Source of the DNA: Auanema rhodensis
Lineage: Eukaryota > Nematoda > Chromadorea > Rhabditida > Rhabditidae
Assembly: GCA_964057225.1 (NCBI GenBank)
Contig: OZ059900.1
Span: 16,259,638-16,323,637, forward strand
Length of the DNA stretch: 64,000 bases
Reading direction: 5' to 3'
Translations under genes and position numbers: made by a program
Part shown: positions 1 to 11,500 of the stretch, piece after piece
Numbering within the stretch: the stretch's first letter is position 1
Layout: every line of letters begins with the position of its first letter
Notes under the pieces: model-generated
The model's input: the letters and a program-made list of their open reading frames with translations, nothing else
Told to the model about the DNA's origin: nothing
Database searches by the model: none

Positions 1-1749
1 CGTAAGTCAAAACCTTGTTTACAGCGAAATTTCCAAAAACTGGTTTTCCAGCATAATAAAATATTTCTCATGGGAAATACTGTGTTTTTGTATTTTTCTA
101 GTGTTCAGCTTGTAAAATGCTTCATTTTAGTATGTAACACGCTGAAATTCGTTGCATTTGACGACTCATATGAACAAAAATCGATTTAATCAATATTAGC
201 CATAAGGGGCGTGCCCTCAGAATATGCTAATTTCCTTAATTTTCTAACCCCTGTTTTTTTGTCGTGAAAGTGGAACTAGACGTTGTACGAACAATTTTAA
301 GCTAGGTTTCATTGACATTGCATGAGTTTGAACACATGAAATCGTAAGTCAAAACCTTGTTTACAGCGAAATTTCCAAAAACTGGTTTTCCAGCATAATA
401 AAATATTTCTCATGGGAAATACTGTGTTTTTGTATTTTTCTAGTGTTAAGCTTGTAAAATGCTTCATTTTAGTATGTAACACGCTGAAATTCGTTGCATT
501 TGACGACTCATATGAACAAAAATCGATTTAATCAATATTAGCCATAAGGGGCGTGCCCTCAGAATATGCTAATTTCCTTAATTTTCTAACCCCTGTTTTT
601 TTGTCGTGAAAGTGGAACTAGACGTTGTACGAACAATTTTAAGCTAGGTTTCATTGACATTGCATGAGTTTGAACACATGAAATCGTAAGTGAAAACCTT
701 GTTTACATCGAAATTTCCAAAAACTGGTTTTCCAGCATAATAAAATATTTCTCATGGGAAATACTGTGTTTTTGTATTGTTCTAGTGTTCAGCATGTAAA
801 ATGCTTCATTTTAGTATGTAACACGCTGAAATTCGTTGCATTTGACGACTCATATGAACAAAAATCGATTTAATCAATATTAGCCATAAGGGGCGTGCCC
901 TCAGAATATGCTTATTTCCTTAATTTTCTAACCCCTGTTTTTTTGTCGTGAAAGTGGAACTAGACGTTGTACGAACAATTTTGAGCTAGGTTTCATTGAC
1001 ATTGCATGAGTTTGAACACATGAAATCGTAAGTCAAAACCTTGTTTACAGCGAAATTTCCAAAAACTGGTTTTCCAGCATAATAAAATATTTCTCATGGG
1101 AAATACTGTGTTTTTGTATTTTTCTAGTGTTCAGCATGTAAAATGCTTCATATTAGTATGTAACACGCTGAAATTCGTTGCATTTGACGACTCATATGAA
1201 CAAAAATCGATTTAATCAATATTAGCCATAAGGGGCGTGCCCTCAGAATATGCTAATTTCCTTAATTTTCTAACCCCTGTTTTTTTGTCGTGAAAGTGGA
1301 ACTAGACGTTGTACGAACAATTTTGAGCTAAGTTTCATTGACATTGCATGAGTTTGAACACATGAAATCGTAAGTCAAAACCTTGTTTACAGCGAAATTT
1401 CCAAAAACTGGTTTTCCAGCATAATAAAATATTTCTCATGGGAAATACTGTGTTTTTGTTTTTTTCTAGTGTTCAGCATGTAAAATGCTTCATTTAAGTA
1501 TGTAACATGCAGAAATTCGTTGCATTTGACGACTCATATGAACAAAAATCGATTTAATCAATATTAGCCATAAGGGGCGTGCCCTCAGAATATGCTAATT
1601 TCCTTAATTTTCTAACCCCTGTTTTTTTGTCGTGAAAGTGGAACTAGACGTTGTACGAACAATTTTGAGCTAGGTTTCATTGACATTGCATGAGTTTGAA
1701 CACATGAAATCGTAAGTCAAAACCTTGTTTACAGCGAAATTTCCAAAAA

Positions 1750-1761
1750 CTGGTTTTCCAG
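1750..1761. other. Short dyad CTGG-TTTT-CCAG in the monomer
   Basis: A 4-bp perfect stem with a T4 loop at monomer positions 40-51, present in nearly every copy. In several 341-bp monomers (for example 8893 and 10260) the right arm reads TCAG instead of CCAG. Any role is unknown. Confidence 0.6.
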
Positions 1762-1822
1762 CATAATAAAATATTTCTCATGGGAAATACTGTGTTTTTG
1801 TATTTTTCTAGTGTTCAGCATG

Positions 1823-1839
1823 TAAAATGCTTCATTTTA
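1823..1839. other. Strongest short dyad: TAAAATG-CTT-CATTTTA
   Basis: A 7-bp perfect stem with a 3-nt loop at monomer positions 113-129, flanked by CAT and ATG that could extend it across a small internal loop. It is kept in most copies. It is altered in the 491-bp composite units (G to C at 119 in the first half, C to A in the loop in the second half) and in some 341-bp monomers (CATTTAAG). Confidence 0.65.
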
Positions 1840-1856
1840 GTATGTAACACGCTGAA

Positions 1857-1873
1857 ATTCGTTGCATTTGACG
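1857..1873 (+). other. CENP-B-box-like motif
   Basis: Monomer positions 147-163 read ATTCGTTGCATTTGACG. Against the nine essential bases of the mammalian CENP-B box (NTTCGNNNNANNCGGGN) it matches TTCG, the central A and one G, that is six of nine; the CGGG part reads TGAC. The TTCGTTG stretch also matches the full human box. This is a resemblance only, since the 3' half would not be expected to bind mammalian CENP-B. Confidence 0.35.
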
Positions 1874-1887
1874 ACTCATATGAACAA

Positions 1888-1897
1888 AAATCGATTT
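1888..1897. other. 10-bp palindrome AAATCGATTT
   Basis: A perfect palindrome at monomer positions 178-187 containing a ClaI site (ATCGAT). It is among the least varied parts of the monomer in this window. Function is unknown. Confidence 0.6.
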
Positions 1898-1916
1898 AAT
1901 CAATATTAGCCATAAG

Positions 1917-1926
1917 GGGCGTGCCC
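1917..1926. other. GC-rich dyad GGGC-GT-GCCC
   Basis: A 4-bp GC stem around GT at monomer positions 207-216, the most GC-rich point of an AT-rich monomer. Variants exist: GGGCATGCCC, a perfect palindrome, near 40454, 44019 and 53645, and a GGGCCGTGCCC form in the second HOR family near 23350, 28141, 30193, 32928 and 35665. Confidence 0.55.
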
Positions 1927-4900
1927 TCAGAATATGCTAATTTCCTTAATTTTCTAACCCCTGTTTTTTTGTCGTGAAAGTGGAACTAGACGTTGTACGA
2001 ACAATTTTGAGCTAGGTTTCATTGACATTGCATGAGTTTGAACACATGAAATCGTAAGTCAAAACCTTGTTTACAGCGAAATTTCCAAAAACTGGTTTTC
2101 CAGCATAATAAAATATTTCTCATGGGAAATACTGTGTTTTTGTATTTTTCTAGTGTTCAGCATGTAAAATGCTTCATTTTAGTATGTAACACGCTGTAAT
2201 TCGTTGCATTTGACGACTCATATGAACAAAAATCGATTTAATCAATATTAGCCATAAGGGGCGTGCCCTCAGAATATGCTAATTTCCTTAATTTTCTAAC
2301 CCCTGTTTTTTTGTCGTGAAAATGGAACTAGACGTTGTACAAACAATTTTGAGCTAGGTTTCATTGACATTGCATGAGTTTGAACACATGAAATCGTAAG
2401 TCAAAACCTTGTTTACAGCGAAATTTCCAAAAACTGGTTTTCCAGCATAATAAAATATTTCTCATGGGAAATACTGTGTTTTTGTATTTTTCTAGTGTTC
2501 AGCATGTAAAATGCTTCATTTTAGTATGTAACACGCTGAAATTCGTTGCATTTGACGACTCATATGAACAAAAATCGATTTAATCAATATTAGCCATAAG
2601 GGGCGTGCCCTCAGAATATGCTAATTTCCTTAATTTTCTAACCCCTGTTTTTTTGTCGTGAAAGTGGAACTAGACGTTGTACGAACAATTTTGAGCTAGG
2701 TTTCATTGACATTGCATGAGTTTGAACACATGAAATCGTAAGTCAAAACCTTGTTTACAGCGAAATTTCCCAAAACTGGTTTTCCAGCATAATAAAATAT
2801 TTCTCATGGGAAATACTGTGTTTTTGTATTTTTCTAGTGTTCAGCATGTAAAATGCTTCATTTTAGTATGTAACACGCTGAAATTCGTTGCATTTGACGA
2901 CTCATATGAACAAAAATCGATTTAATCAATATTAGCCATAAGGGGCGTGCCCTCAGAATATGCTAATTTCCTTAATTTTCTAACCCCTGTTTTTTTGTCG
3001 TGAAAGTGGAACTAGACGTTGTACAAACAATTTTGAGCTAGGTTTCATTGACATTGCATGAGTTTGAACACATGAAATCGTAAGTCAAAACCTTGTTTAC
3101 AGCGAAATTTCCAAAAACTGGTTTTCCAGCATAATAAAATATTTCTCATGGGAAATACTGTGTTTTTGTATTTTTCTAGTGTTCAGCATGTAAAATGCTT
3201 CATTTTAGTATGTAACACGCTGAAATTCGTTGCATTTGACGACTCATATGAACAAAAATCGATTTAATCAATATTAGCCATAAGGGGCGTGCCCTCAGAA
3301 TATGCTAATTTCCTTAATTTTCTAACCCTTGTTTTTTTGTCGTGAAAGTGGAACTAGACGTTGTACGAACAATTTTGAGCTAGGTTTCATTGACATTGCA
3401 TGAGTTTGAACACATGAAATCGTAAGTCAAAACCTTGTTTACAGCGAAATTTCCAAAAACTGGTTTTCCAGCATAATAAAATATTTCTCATGGGAAATAC
3501 TGTGTTTTTGTATTTTTCTAGTGTTCAGCATGTAAAATGCTTCATTTTAGTATGTAACACGCTGAAATTCGTTGCATTTGACGACTCATATGAACAAAAA
3601 TCGATTTAATCAATATTAGCCATAAGGGGCGTGCCCTCAGAATATGCTAATTTCCTTAATTTTCTAACCCCTGTTTTTTTGTCGTGAAAGTGGAACTAGA
3701 CGTTGTACAAACAATTTTGAGCTAGGTTTCATTGACATTGCATGAGTTTGAACACATGAAATCGTAAGTCAAAACCTTGTTTACAGCGAAATTTCCAAAA
3801 ACTGGTTTTCCAGCATAATAAAATATTTCTCATGGGAAATACTGTGTTTTTGTATTTTTCTAGTGTTCAGCATGTAAAATGCTTCATTTTAGTATGTAAC
3901 ACGCTGAAATTCGTTGCATTTGACGACTCATATGAACAAAAATCGATTTAATCAATATTAGCCATAAGGGGCGTGCCCTCAGAATATGCTAATTTCCTTA
4001 ATTTTCTAACCCTTGTTTTTTTGTCGTGAAAGTGGAACTAGACGTTGTACGAACAATTTTGAGCTAAGTTTCATTGACATTGCATGAGTTTGAACACATG
4101 AAATCGTAAGTCAAAACCTTGTTTACAGCGAAATTTCCAAAAACTGGTTTTCCAGCATAATAAAATATTTCTCATGGGAAATACTGTGTTTTTGTATTTT
4201 TCTAGTGTTCAGCATGTAAAATGCTTCATTTTAGTATGTAACACGCTGAAATTCGTTGCATTTGACGACTCATATGAACAAAAATCGATTTAATCAATAT
4301 TAGCCATAAGGGGCGTGCCCTCAGAATATGCTAATTTCCTTAATTTTCTAACCCCTGTTTTTTTGTCGTGAAAGTGGAACTAGACGTTGTACGAACAATT
4401 TTGAGCTAAGTTTCATTGACATTGCATGAGTTTGAACACATGAAATCGTAAGTCAAAACCTTGTTTACAGCGAAATTTCCAAAAACTGGTTTTCCAGCAT
4501 AATAAAATATTTCTCATGGGAAATACTGTGTTTTTGTTTTTTTCTAGTGTTCAGCATGTGAAATGCTTCATTTTAGTATGTAACATGCAGAAATTCGTTG
4601 CATTTGACGACTCATATGAACAAAAATCGATTTAATGAATATTAGCCATAAGGGGCGTGCCCTCAGAATATGCTAATTTCCTTAATTTTCTAACCCCTGT
4701 TTTTTTGTCGTGAAAGTGGAACTAGACGTTGTACGAACAATTTTGAGCTAGGTTTCATTGACATTGCATGAGTTTGAACACATGAAATCGTAAGTCAAAA
4801 CCTTGTTTACAGCGAAATTTCCAAAAACTGGTTTTCCAGCATAATAAAATATTTCTCATGGGAAATACTGTGTTTTTGTATTTTTCTAGTGTTCAGCATG

Positions 4901-7900
4901 TAAAATGCTTCATTTTAGTATGTAACACGCTGAAATTCGTTGCATTTGACGACTCATATGAACAAAAATCGATTTAATCAATATTAGCCATAAGGGGCGT
5001 GCCCTCAGAATATGCTAATTTCCTTAATTTTCTAACCCCTGTTTTTTTGTCGTGAAAGTGGAACTAGACGTTGTACGAACAATTTTGAGCTAGGTTTCAT
5101 TGACATTGCATGAGTTTGAACACATGAAATCGTAAGTCAAAACCTTGTTTACAGCGAAATTTCCAAAAACTGGTTTTCCAGCATAATAAAATATTTCTCA
5201 TGGGAAATACTGTGTTTTTGTATTTTTCTAGTGTTCAGCATGTAAAATGCTTTATTTTAGTATGTAACACGCTGTAATTCGTTGCATTTGACGACTCATA
5301 TGAACAAAAATCGATTTAATCAATATTAGCCATAAGGGGCGTGCCCTCAGAATATGCTAATTTCCTTAATTTTCTAACCCCTGTTTTTTTGTCGTGAAAG
5401 TGGAACTAGACGTTGTACAAACAATTTTGAGCTAGGTTTCATTGACATTGCATGAGTTTGAACACATGAAATCGTAAGTCAAAACCTTGTTTACAGCGAA
5501 ATTTCCAAAAACTGGTTTTCCAGCATAATAAAATATTTCTCATGGGAAATACTGTGTTTTTGTATTTTTCTAGTGTTCAGCATGTAAAATGCTTCATTTT
5601 AGTATGTAACACGCTGAAATTCGTTGCATTTGACGACTCATATGAACAAAAATCGATTTAATCAATATTAGCCATAAGGGGCGTGCCCTCAGAATATGCT
5701 AATTTCCTTAATTTTCTAACCCCTGTTTTTTTGTCGTGAAAGTGGAACTAGACGTTGTACGAACAATTTTGAGCTAAGTTTCATTGACATTGCATGAGTT
5801 TGAACACATGAAATCGTAAGTCAAAACCTTGTTTACAGCGAAATTTCCAAAAACTGGTTTTCCAGCATAATAAAATATTTCTCATGGGAAATACTGTGTT
5901 TTTGTTTTTTTCTAGTGTTCAGCATGTAAAATGCTTCATTTTAGTATGTAACATGCAGAAATTCGTTGCATTTGACGACTCATATGAACAAAAATCGATT
6001 TAATCAATATTAGCCATAAGGGGCGTGCCCTCAGAATATGCTAATTTCCTTAATTTTCTAACCCCTGTTTTTTTGTCGTGAAAGTGGAACTAGACGTTGT
6101 ACGAACAATTTTGAGCTAGGTTTCATTGACATTGCATGAGTTTGAACACATGAAATCGTAAGTCAAAACCTTGTTTACAGCGAAATTTCCAAAAACTGGT
6201 TTTCCAGCATAATAAAATATTTCTCATGGGAAATACTGTGTTTTTGTATTTTCCTAGTGTTCAGCATGTAAAATGCTTCATTTTAGTATGTAACACGCTG
6301 AAATTCGTTGCATTTGACGACTCATATGAACAAAAATCGATTTAATCAATATTAGCCATAAGGGGCGTGCCCTCAGAATATGCTAATTTCCTTAATTTTC
6401 TAACCCCTGTTTTTTTGTCGTGAAAGTGGAACTAGACGTTGTACGAACAATTTTGAGCTAGGTTTCATTGACATTGCATGAGTTTGAACACATGAAATCG
6501 TAAGTCAAAACCTTGTTTACAGCGAAATTTCCAAAAACTGGTTTTCCAGCATAATAAAATATTTCTCATGGGAAATACTGTGTTTTTGTATTTTTCTAGT
6601 GTTCAGCATGTAAAATGCTTCATTTTAGTATGTAACACGCTGTAATTCGTTGCATTTGACGACTCATATGAACAAAAATCGATTTAATCAATATTAGCCA
6701 TAAGGGGCGTGCCCTCAGAATATGCTAATTTCCTTAATTTTCTAACCCCTGTTTTTTTGTCGTGAAAGTGGAACTAGACGTTGTACAAACAATTTTGAGC
6801 TAGGTTTCATTGACATTGCATGAGTTTGAACACATGAAATCGTAAGTCAAAACCTTGTTTACAGCGAAATTTCCAAAAACTGGTTTTCCAGCATAATAAA
6901 ATATTTCTCATGGGAAATACTGTGTTTTTGTATTTTTCTAGTGTTCAGCATGTAAAATGCTTCATTTTAGTATGTAACACGCTGAAATTCGTTGCATTTG
7001 ACGACTCATATGAACAAAAATCGATTTAATCAATATTAGCCATAAGGGGCGTGCCCTCAGAATATGCTAATTTCCTTAATTTTCTAACCCCTGTTTTTTT
7101 GTCGTGAAAGTGGAACTAGACGTTGTACGAACAATTTTGAGCTAGGTTTCATTGACATTGCATGAGTTTGAACACATGAAATCGTAAGTCAAAACCTTGT
7201 TTACAGCGAAATTTCCAAAAACTGGTTTTCCAGCATAATAAAATATTTCTCATGGGAAATACTGTGTTTTTGTATTTTTCTAGTGTTCAGCATGTAAAAT
7301 GCTTCATTTTAGTATGTAACACGCTGAAATTCGTTGCATTTGACGACTCATATGAACAAAAATCGATTTAATCAATATTAGCCATAAGGGGCGTGCCCTC
7401 AGAATATGCTAATTTCCTTAATTTTCTAACCCCTGTTTTTTTGTCGTGAAAGTGGAACTAGACGTTGTACAAACAATTTTGAGCTAGGTTTCATTGACAT
7501 TGCATGAGTTTGAACACATGAAATCGTAAGTCAAAACCTTGTTTACAGCGAAATTTCCAAAAACTGGTTTTCCAGCATAATAAAATATTTCTCATGGGAA
7601 ATACTGTGTTTTTGTATTTTTCTAGTGTTCAGCATGTAAAATGCTTCATTTTAGTATGTAACACGCTGAAATTCGTTGCATTTGACGACTCATATGAACA
7701 AAAATCGATTTAATCAATATTAGCCATAAGGGGCGTGCCCTCAGAATATGCTAATTTCCTTAATTTTCTAACCCCTGTTTTTTTGTCGTGAAAGTGGAAC
7801 TAGACGTTGTACAAACAATTTTGAGCTAGGTTTCATTGACATTGCATGAGTTTGAACACATGAAATCGTAAGTCAAAACCTTGTTTACAGCGAAATTTCC

Positions 7901-8550
7901 AAAAACTGGTTTTCCAGCATAATAAAATATTTCTCATGGGAAATACTGTGTTTTTGTATTTTTCTAGTGGTCAGCATGTAAAATGCTTCATTTTAGTATG
8001 TAACACGCTGAAATTCGTTGCATTTGACGACTCATATGAACAAAAATCGATTTAATCAATATTAGCCATAAGGGGCGTGCCCTCAGAATATGCTAATTTC
8101 CTTAATTTTCTAACCCCTGTTTTTTTGTCGTGAAAGTGGAACTAGACGTTGTACGAACAATTTTGAGCTAAGTTTCATTGACATTGCATGAGTTTGAACA
8201 CATGAAATCGTAAGTCAAAACCTTGTTTACAGCGAAATTTCCAAAAACTGGTTTTCCAGCATAATAAAATATTTCTCATGGGAAATACTGTGTTTTTGTA
8301 TTTTTCTAGTGTTCAGCATGTAAAATGCTTCATTTTAGTATGTAACACGCTGAAATTCGTTGCATTTGACGACTCATATGAACAAAAATCGATTTAATCA
8401 ATATTAGTCATAAGGGGCGTGCCCTCAGAATATGCTAATTTCCTTAATTTTCTAACCCCTGTTTTTTTGTCGTGAAAGTGGAACTAGACGTTGTACGAAC
8501 AATTTTGAGCTAGGTTTCATTGACATTGCATGAGTTTGAACACATGAAAT

Positions 8551-11500
8551 CGTAAGTCAAAACCTTGTTTACAGCGAAATTTCCAAAAACTGGTTTTCCA
8601 GCATAATAAAATATTTTTCATGGGAAATACTGTGTTTTTGTATTTTTCTAGTGTTCAGCATGTAAAATGCTTCATTTTAGTATGTAACACGCTGAAATTC
8701 GTTGCATTTGACGACTCATATGAACAAAAATCGATTTAATCAATATTAGCAATAAGGGGCGTGCCCTCAGAATATGCTAATTTCCTTAATTTTCTAACCC
8801 CTGTTTTTTTGTCGTGAAAGTGGAACTAGACGTTGTACGAACAATTTTGAGCTAGGTTTCATTGACATTGCATGAGTTTGAACACATGAAATCGTAAGTC
8901 AAACCTTGTTTACAGCGAAATTTCCAAAAACTGGTTTTTCAGCATAATAAAATATTTCTCATGGGAAATACTGTGTTTTTGTATTTTTCTAGTGTTCAGC
9001 ATGTAAAATGCTTCATTTAAGTATGTAACACGCTGAAATTCGTTGCATTTGACGACTCATATGAACAAAAATCGATTTAATCAATATTAGCCATAAGGGG
9101 CGTGCCCTCAGAATATGCTAATTTCCTTAATTTTCTAACCCCTGTTTTTTTGTCGTGAAAGTGGAACTAGACGTTGTACGAACAATTTTGAGCTAAGTTT
9201 CATTGACATTGCATGAGTTTGAACACATGAAATCGTAAGTCAAAACCTTGTTTACAGCGAAATTTCCAAAAACTGGTTTTCCAGCATAATAAAATATTTC
9301 TCATGGGAAATACTGTGTTTTTGTATTTTTCTAGTGTTCAGCATGTAAAATGCTTCATTTTAGTATGTAACACGCTGAAATTCGTTGCATTTGACGACTC
9401 ATATGAACAAAAATCGATTTAATCAATATTAGCCATAAGGGGCGTGCCCTCAGAATATGCTAATTTCCTTAATTTTCTAACCCCTGTTTTTTTGTCGTGA
9501 AAGTGGAACTAGACGTTGTACGAACAATTTTGAGCTAAGTTTCATTGACATTGCATGAGTTTGAACACATGAAATCGTAAGTCAAAACCTTGTTTACAGC
9601 GAAATTTCCAAAAACTGGTTTTCCAGCATAATAAAATATTTCTCATGGGAAATACTGTGTTTTTGTATTTTTCTAGTGTTCAGCATGTAAAATGCTTCAT
9701 TTTAGTATGTAACACGCTGAAATTCGTTGCATTTGACGACTCATATGAACAAAAATCGATTTAATCAATATTAGCCATAAGGGGCGTGCCCTCAGAATAT
9801 GCTAATTTCCTTAATTTTCTAACCCCTGTTTTTTTGTCGTGAAAGTGGAACTAGACGTTGTACGAACAATTTTGAGCTAGGTTTCATTGACATTGCATGA
9901 GTTTGAACACATGAAATCGTAAGTCAAAACCTTGTTTACAGCGAAATTTCCAAAAACTGGTTTTCCAGCATAATAAAATATTTTTCATGGGAAATACTGT
10001 GTTTTTGTATTTTTCTAGTGTTCAGCATGTAAAATGCTTCATTTTAGTATGTAACACGCTGAAATTCGTTGCATTTGACGACTCATATGAACAAAAATCG
10101 ATTTAATCAATATTAGCAATAAGGGGCGTGCCCTCAGAATATGCTAATTTCCTTAATTTTCTAACCCCTGTTTTTTTGTCGTGAAAGTGGAACTAGACGT
10201 TGTACGAACAATTTTGAGCTAGGTTTCATTGACATTGCATGAGTTTGAACACATGAAATCGTAAGTCAAACCTTGTTTACAGCGAAATTTCCAAAAACTG
10301 GTTTTTCAGCATAATAAAATATTTCTCATGGGAAATACTGTGTTTTTGTATTTTTCTAGTGTTCAGCATGTAAAATGCTTCATTTAAGTATGTAACACGC
10401 TGAAATTCGTTGCATTTGACGACTCATATGAACAAAAATCGATTTAATCAATATTAGCCATAAGGGGCGTGCCCTCAGAATATGCTAATTTCCTTAATTT
10501 TCTAACCCCTGTTTTTTTGTCGTGAAAGTGGAACTAGACGTTGTACGAACAATTTTGAGCTAAGTTTCATTGACATTGCATGAGTTTGAACACATGAAAT
10601 CGTAAGTCAAAACCTTGTTTACAGCGAAATTTCCAAAAACTGGTTTTTCAGCATAATAAAATATTTCTCATGGGAAATACTGTGTTTTTGTATTTTTCTA
10701 GTGTTCAGCATGTAAAATGCTTCATTTAAGTATGTAACACGCTGAAATTCGTTGCATTTGACGACTCATATGAACAAAAATCGATTTAATCAATATTAGC
10801 CATAAGGGGCGTGCCCTCAGAATATGCTAATTTCCTTAATTTTCTAACCCCTGTTTTTTTGTCGTGAAAGTGGAACTAGACGTTGTACGAACAATTTTGA
10901 GCTAAGTTTCATTGACATTGCATGAGTTTGAACGCATGAAATCGTAAGTCAAAACCTTGTTTACAGCGAAATTTCCAAAAACTGGTTTTCCAGCATAATA
11001 AAATATTTCTCATGGGAAATACTGTGTTTTTGTATTTTTCTAGTGTTCAGCATGTAAAATGCTTCATTTTAGTATGTAACACGCTGAAATTCGTTGCATT
11101 TGACGACTCATATGAACAAAAATCGATTTAATCAATATTAGCCATAAGGGGCGTGCCCTCAGAATATGCTAATTTCCTTAATTTTCTAACCCCTGTTTTT
11201 TTGTCGTGAAAGTGGAACTAGACGTTGTACAAACAATTTTGAGCTAGGTTTCATTGACATTGGATGAGTTTGAACACATGAAATCGTAAGTCAAAACCTT
11301 GTTTACAGCGAAATTTCCAAAAACTGGTTTTCCAGCATAATAAAATATTTCTCATGGGAAATACTGTGTTTTTGTATTTTTCTAGTGTTCAGCATGTAAA
11401 ATGCTTCATTTTAGTATGTAACACGCTGAAATTCGTTGCATTTGACGACTCATATGAACAAAAATCGATTTAATCAATATTAGCCATAAGGGGCGTGCCC

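Larger units (their letters stand above)
1711..2052 (+). repeat. Representative consensus monomer (342 bp)
   Basis: This copy carries the majority base at every position where I tracked variants, so it serves as the reference. In monomer coordinates the main landmarks are: CTGG-TTTT-CCAG dyad at 40-51, TAAAATG-CTT-CATTTTA dyad at 113-129, a CENP-B-box-like motif at 147-163, a 10-bp palindrome centred on TCGA at 178-187, a GC-rich dyad GGGC-GT-GCCC at 207-216 and a T7 tract at 254-260. All three forward frames contain stop codons within each monomer, and 342 is divisible by three, so frames stay in register between copies without giving a long reading frame. Confidence 0.95.
1..8550 (+). repeat. 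Homogeneous monomer block, 25 x 342 bp
   Basis: All 25 units are exactly 342 bp, with no length change. Substitutions form a weak higher-order pattern. Monomers starting at 1369, 4447 and 5815 share GTTTTTTT in place of GTATTTTT together with AACATGCAG in place of AACACGCTG. Two monomers downstream of each (2053, 5131, 6499) is a copy with CGCTGTAATTC and GTACAAAC. The spacings are 3078 bp (9 monomers) and 1368 bp (4 monomers). The first three monomers carry private changes, such as AGCTTGTAAA in the first two. Confidence 0.9.

Noticed and set aside
1797-1806. Splice-like or TATA-like motifs in AT-rich parts of the monomer
   Set aside because: GTAAGT at the monomer start and AT-rich words such as AATAAAA are expected by chance in 34% G+C DNA. 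They occur in every copy without any associated gene structure.
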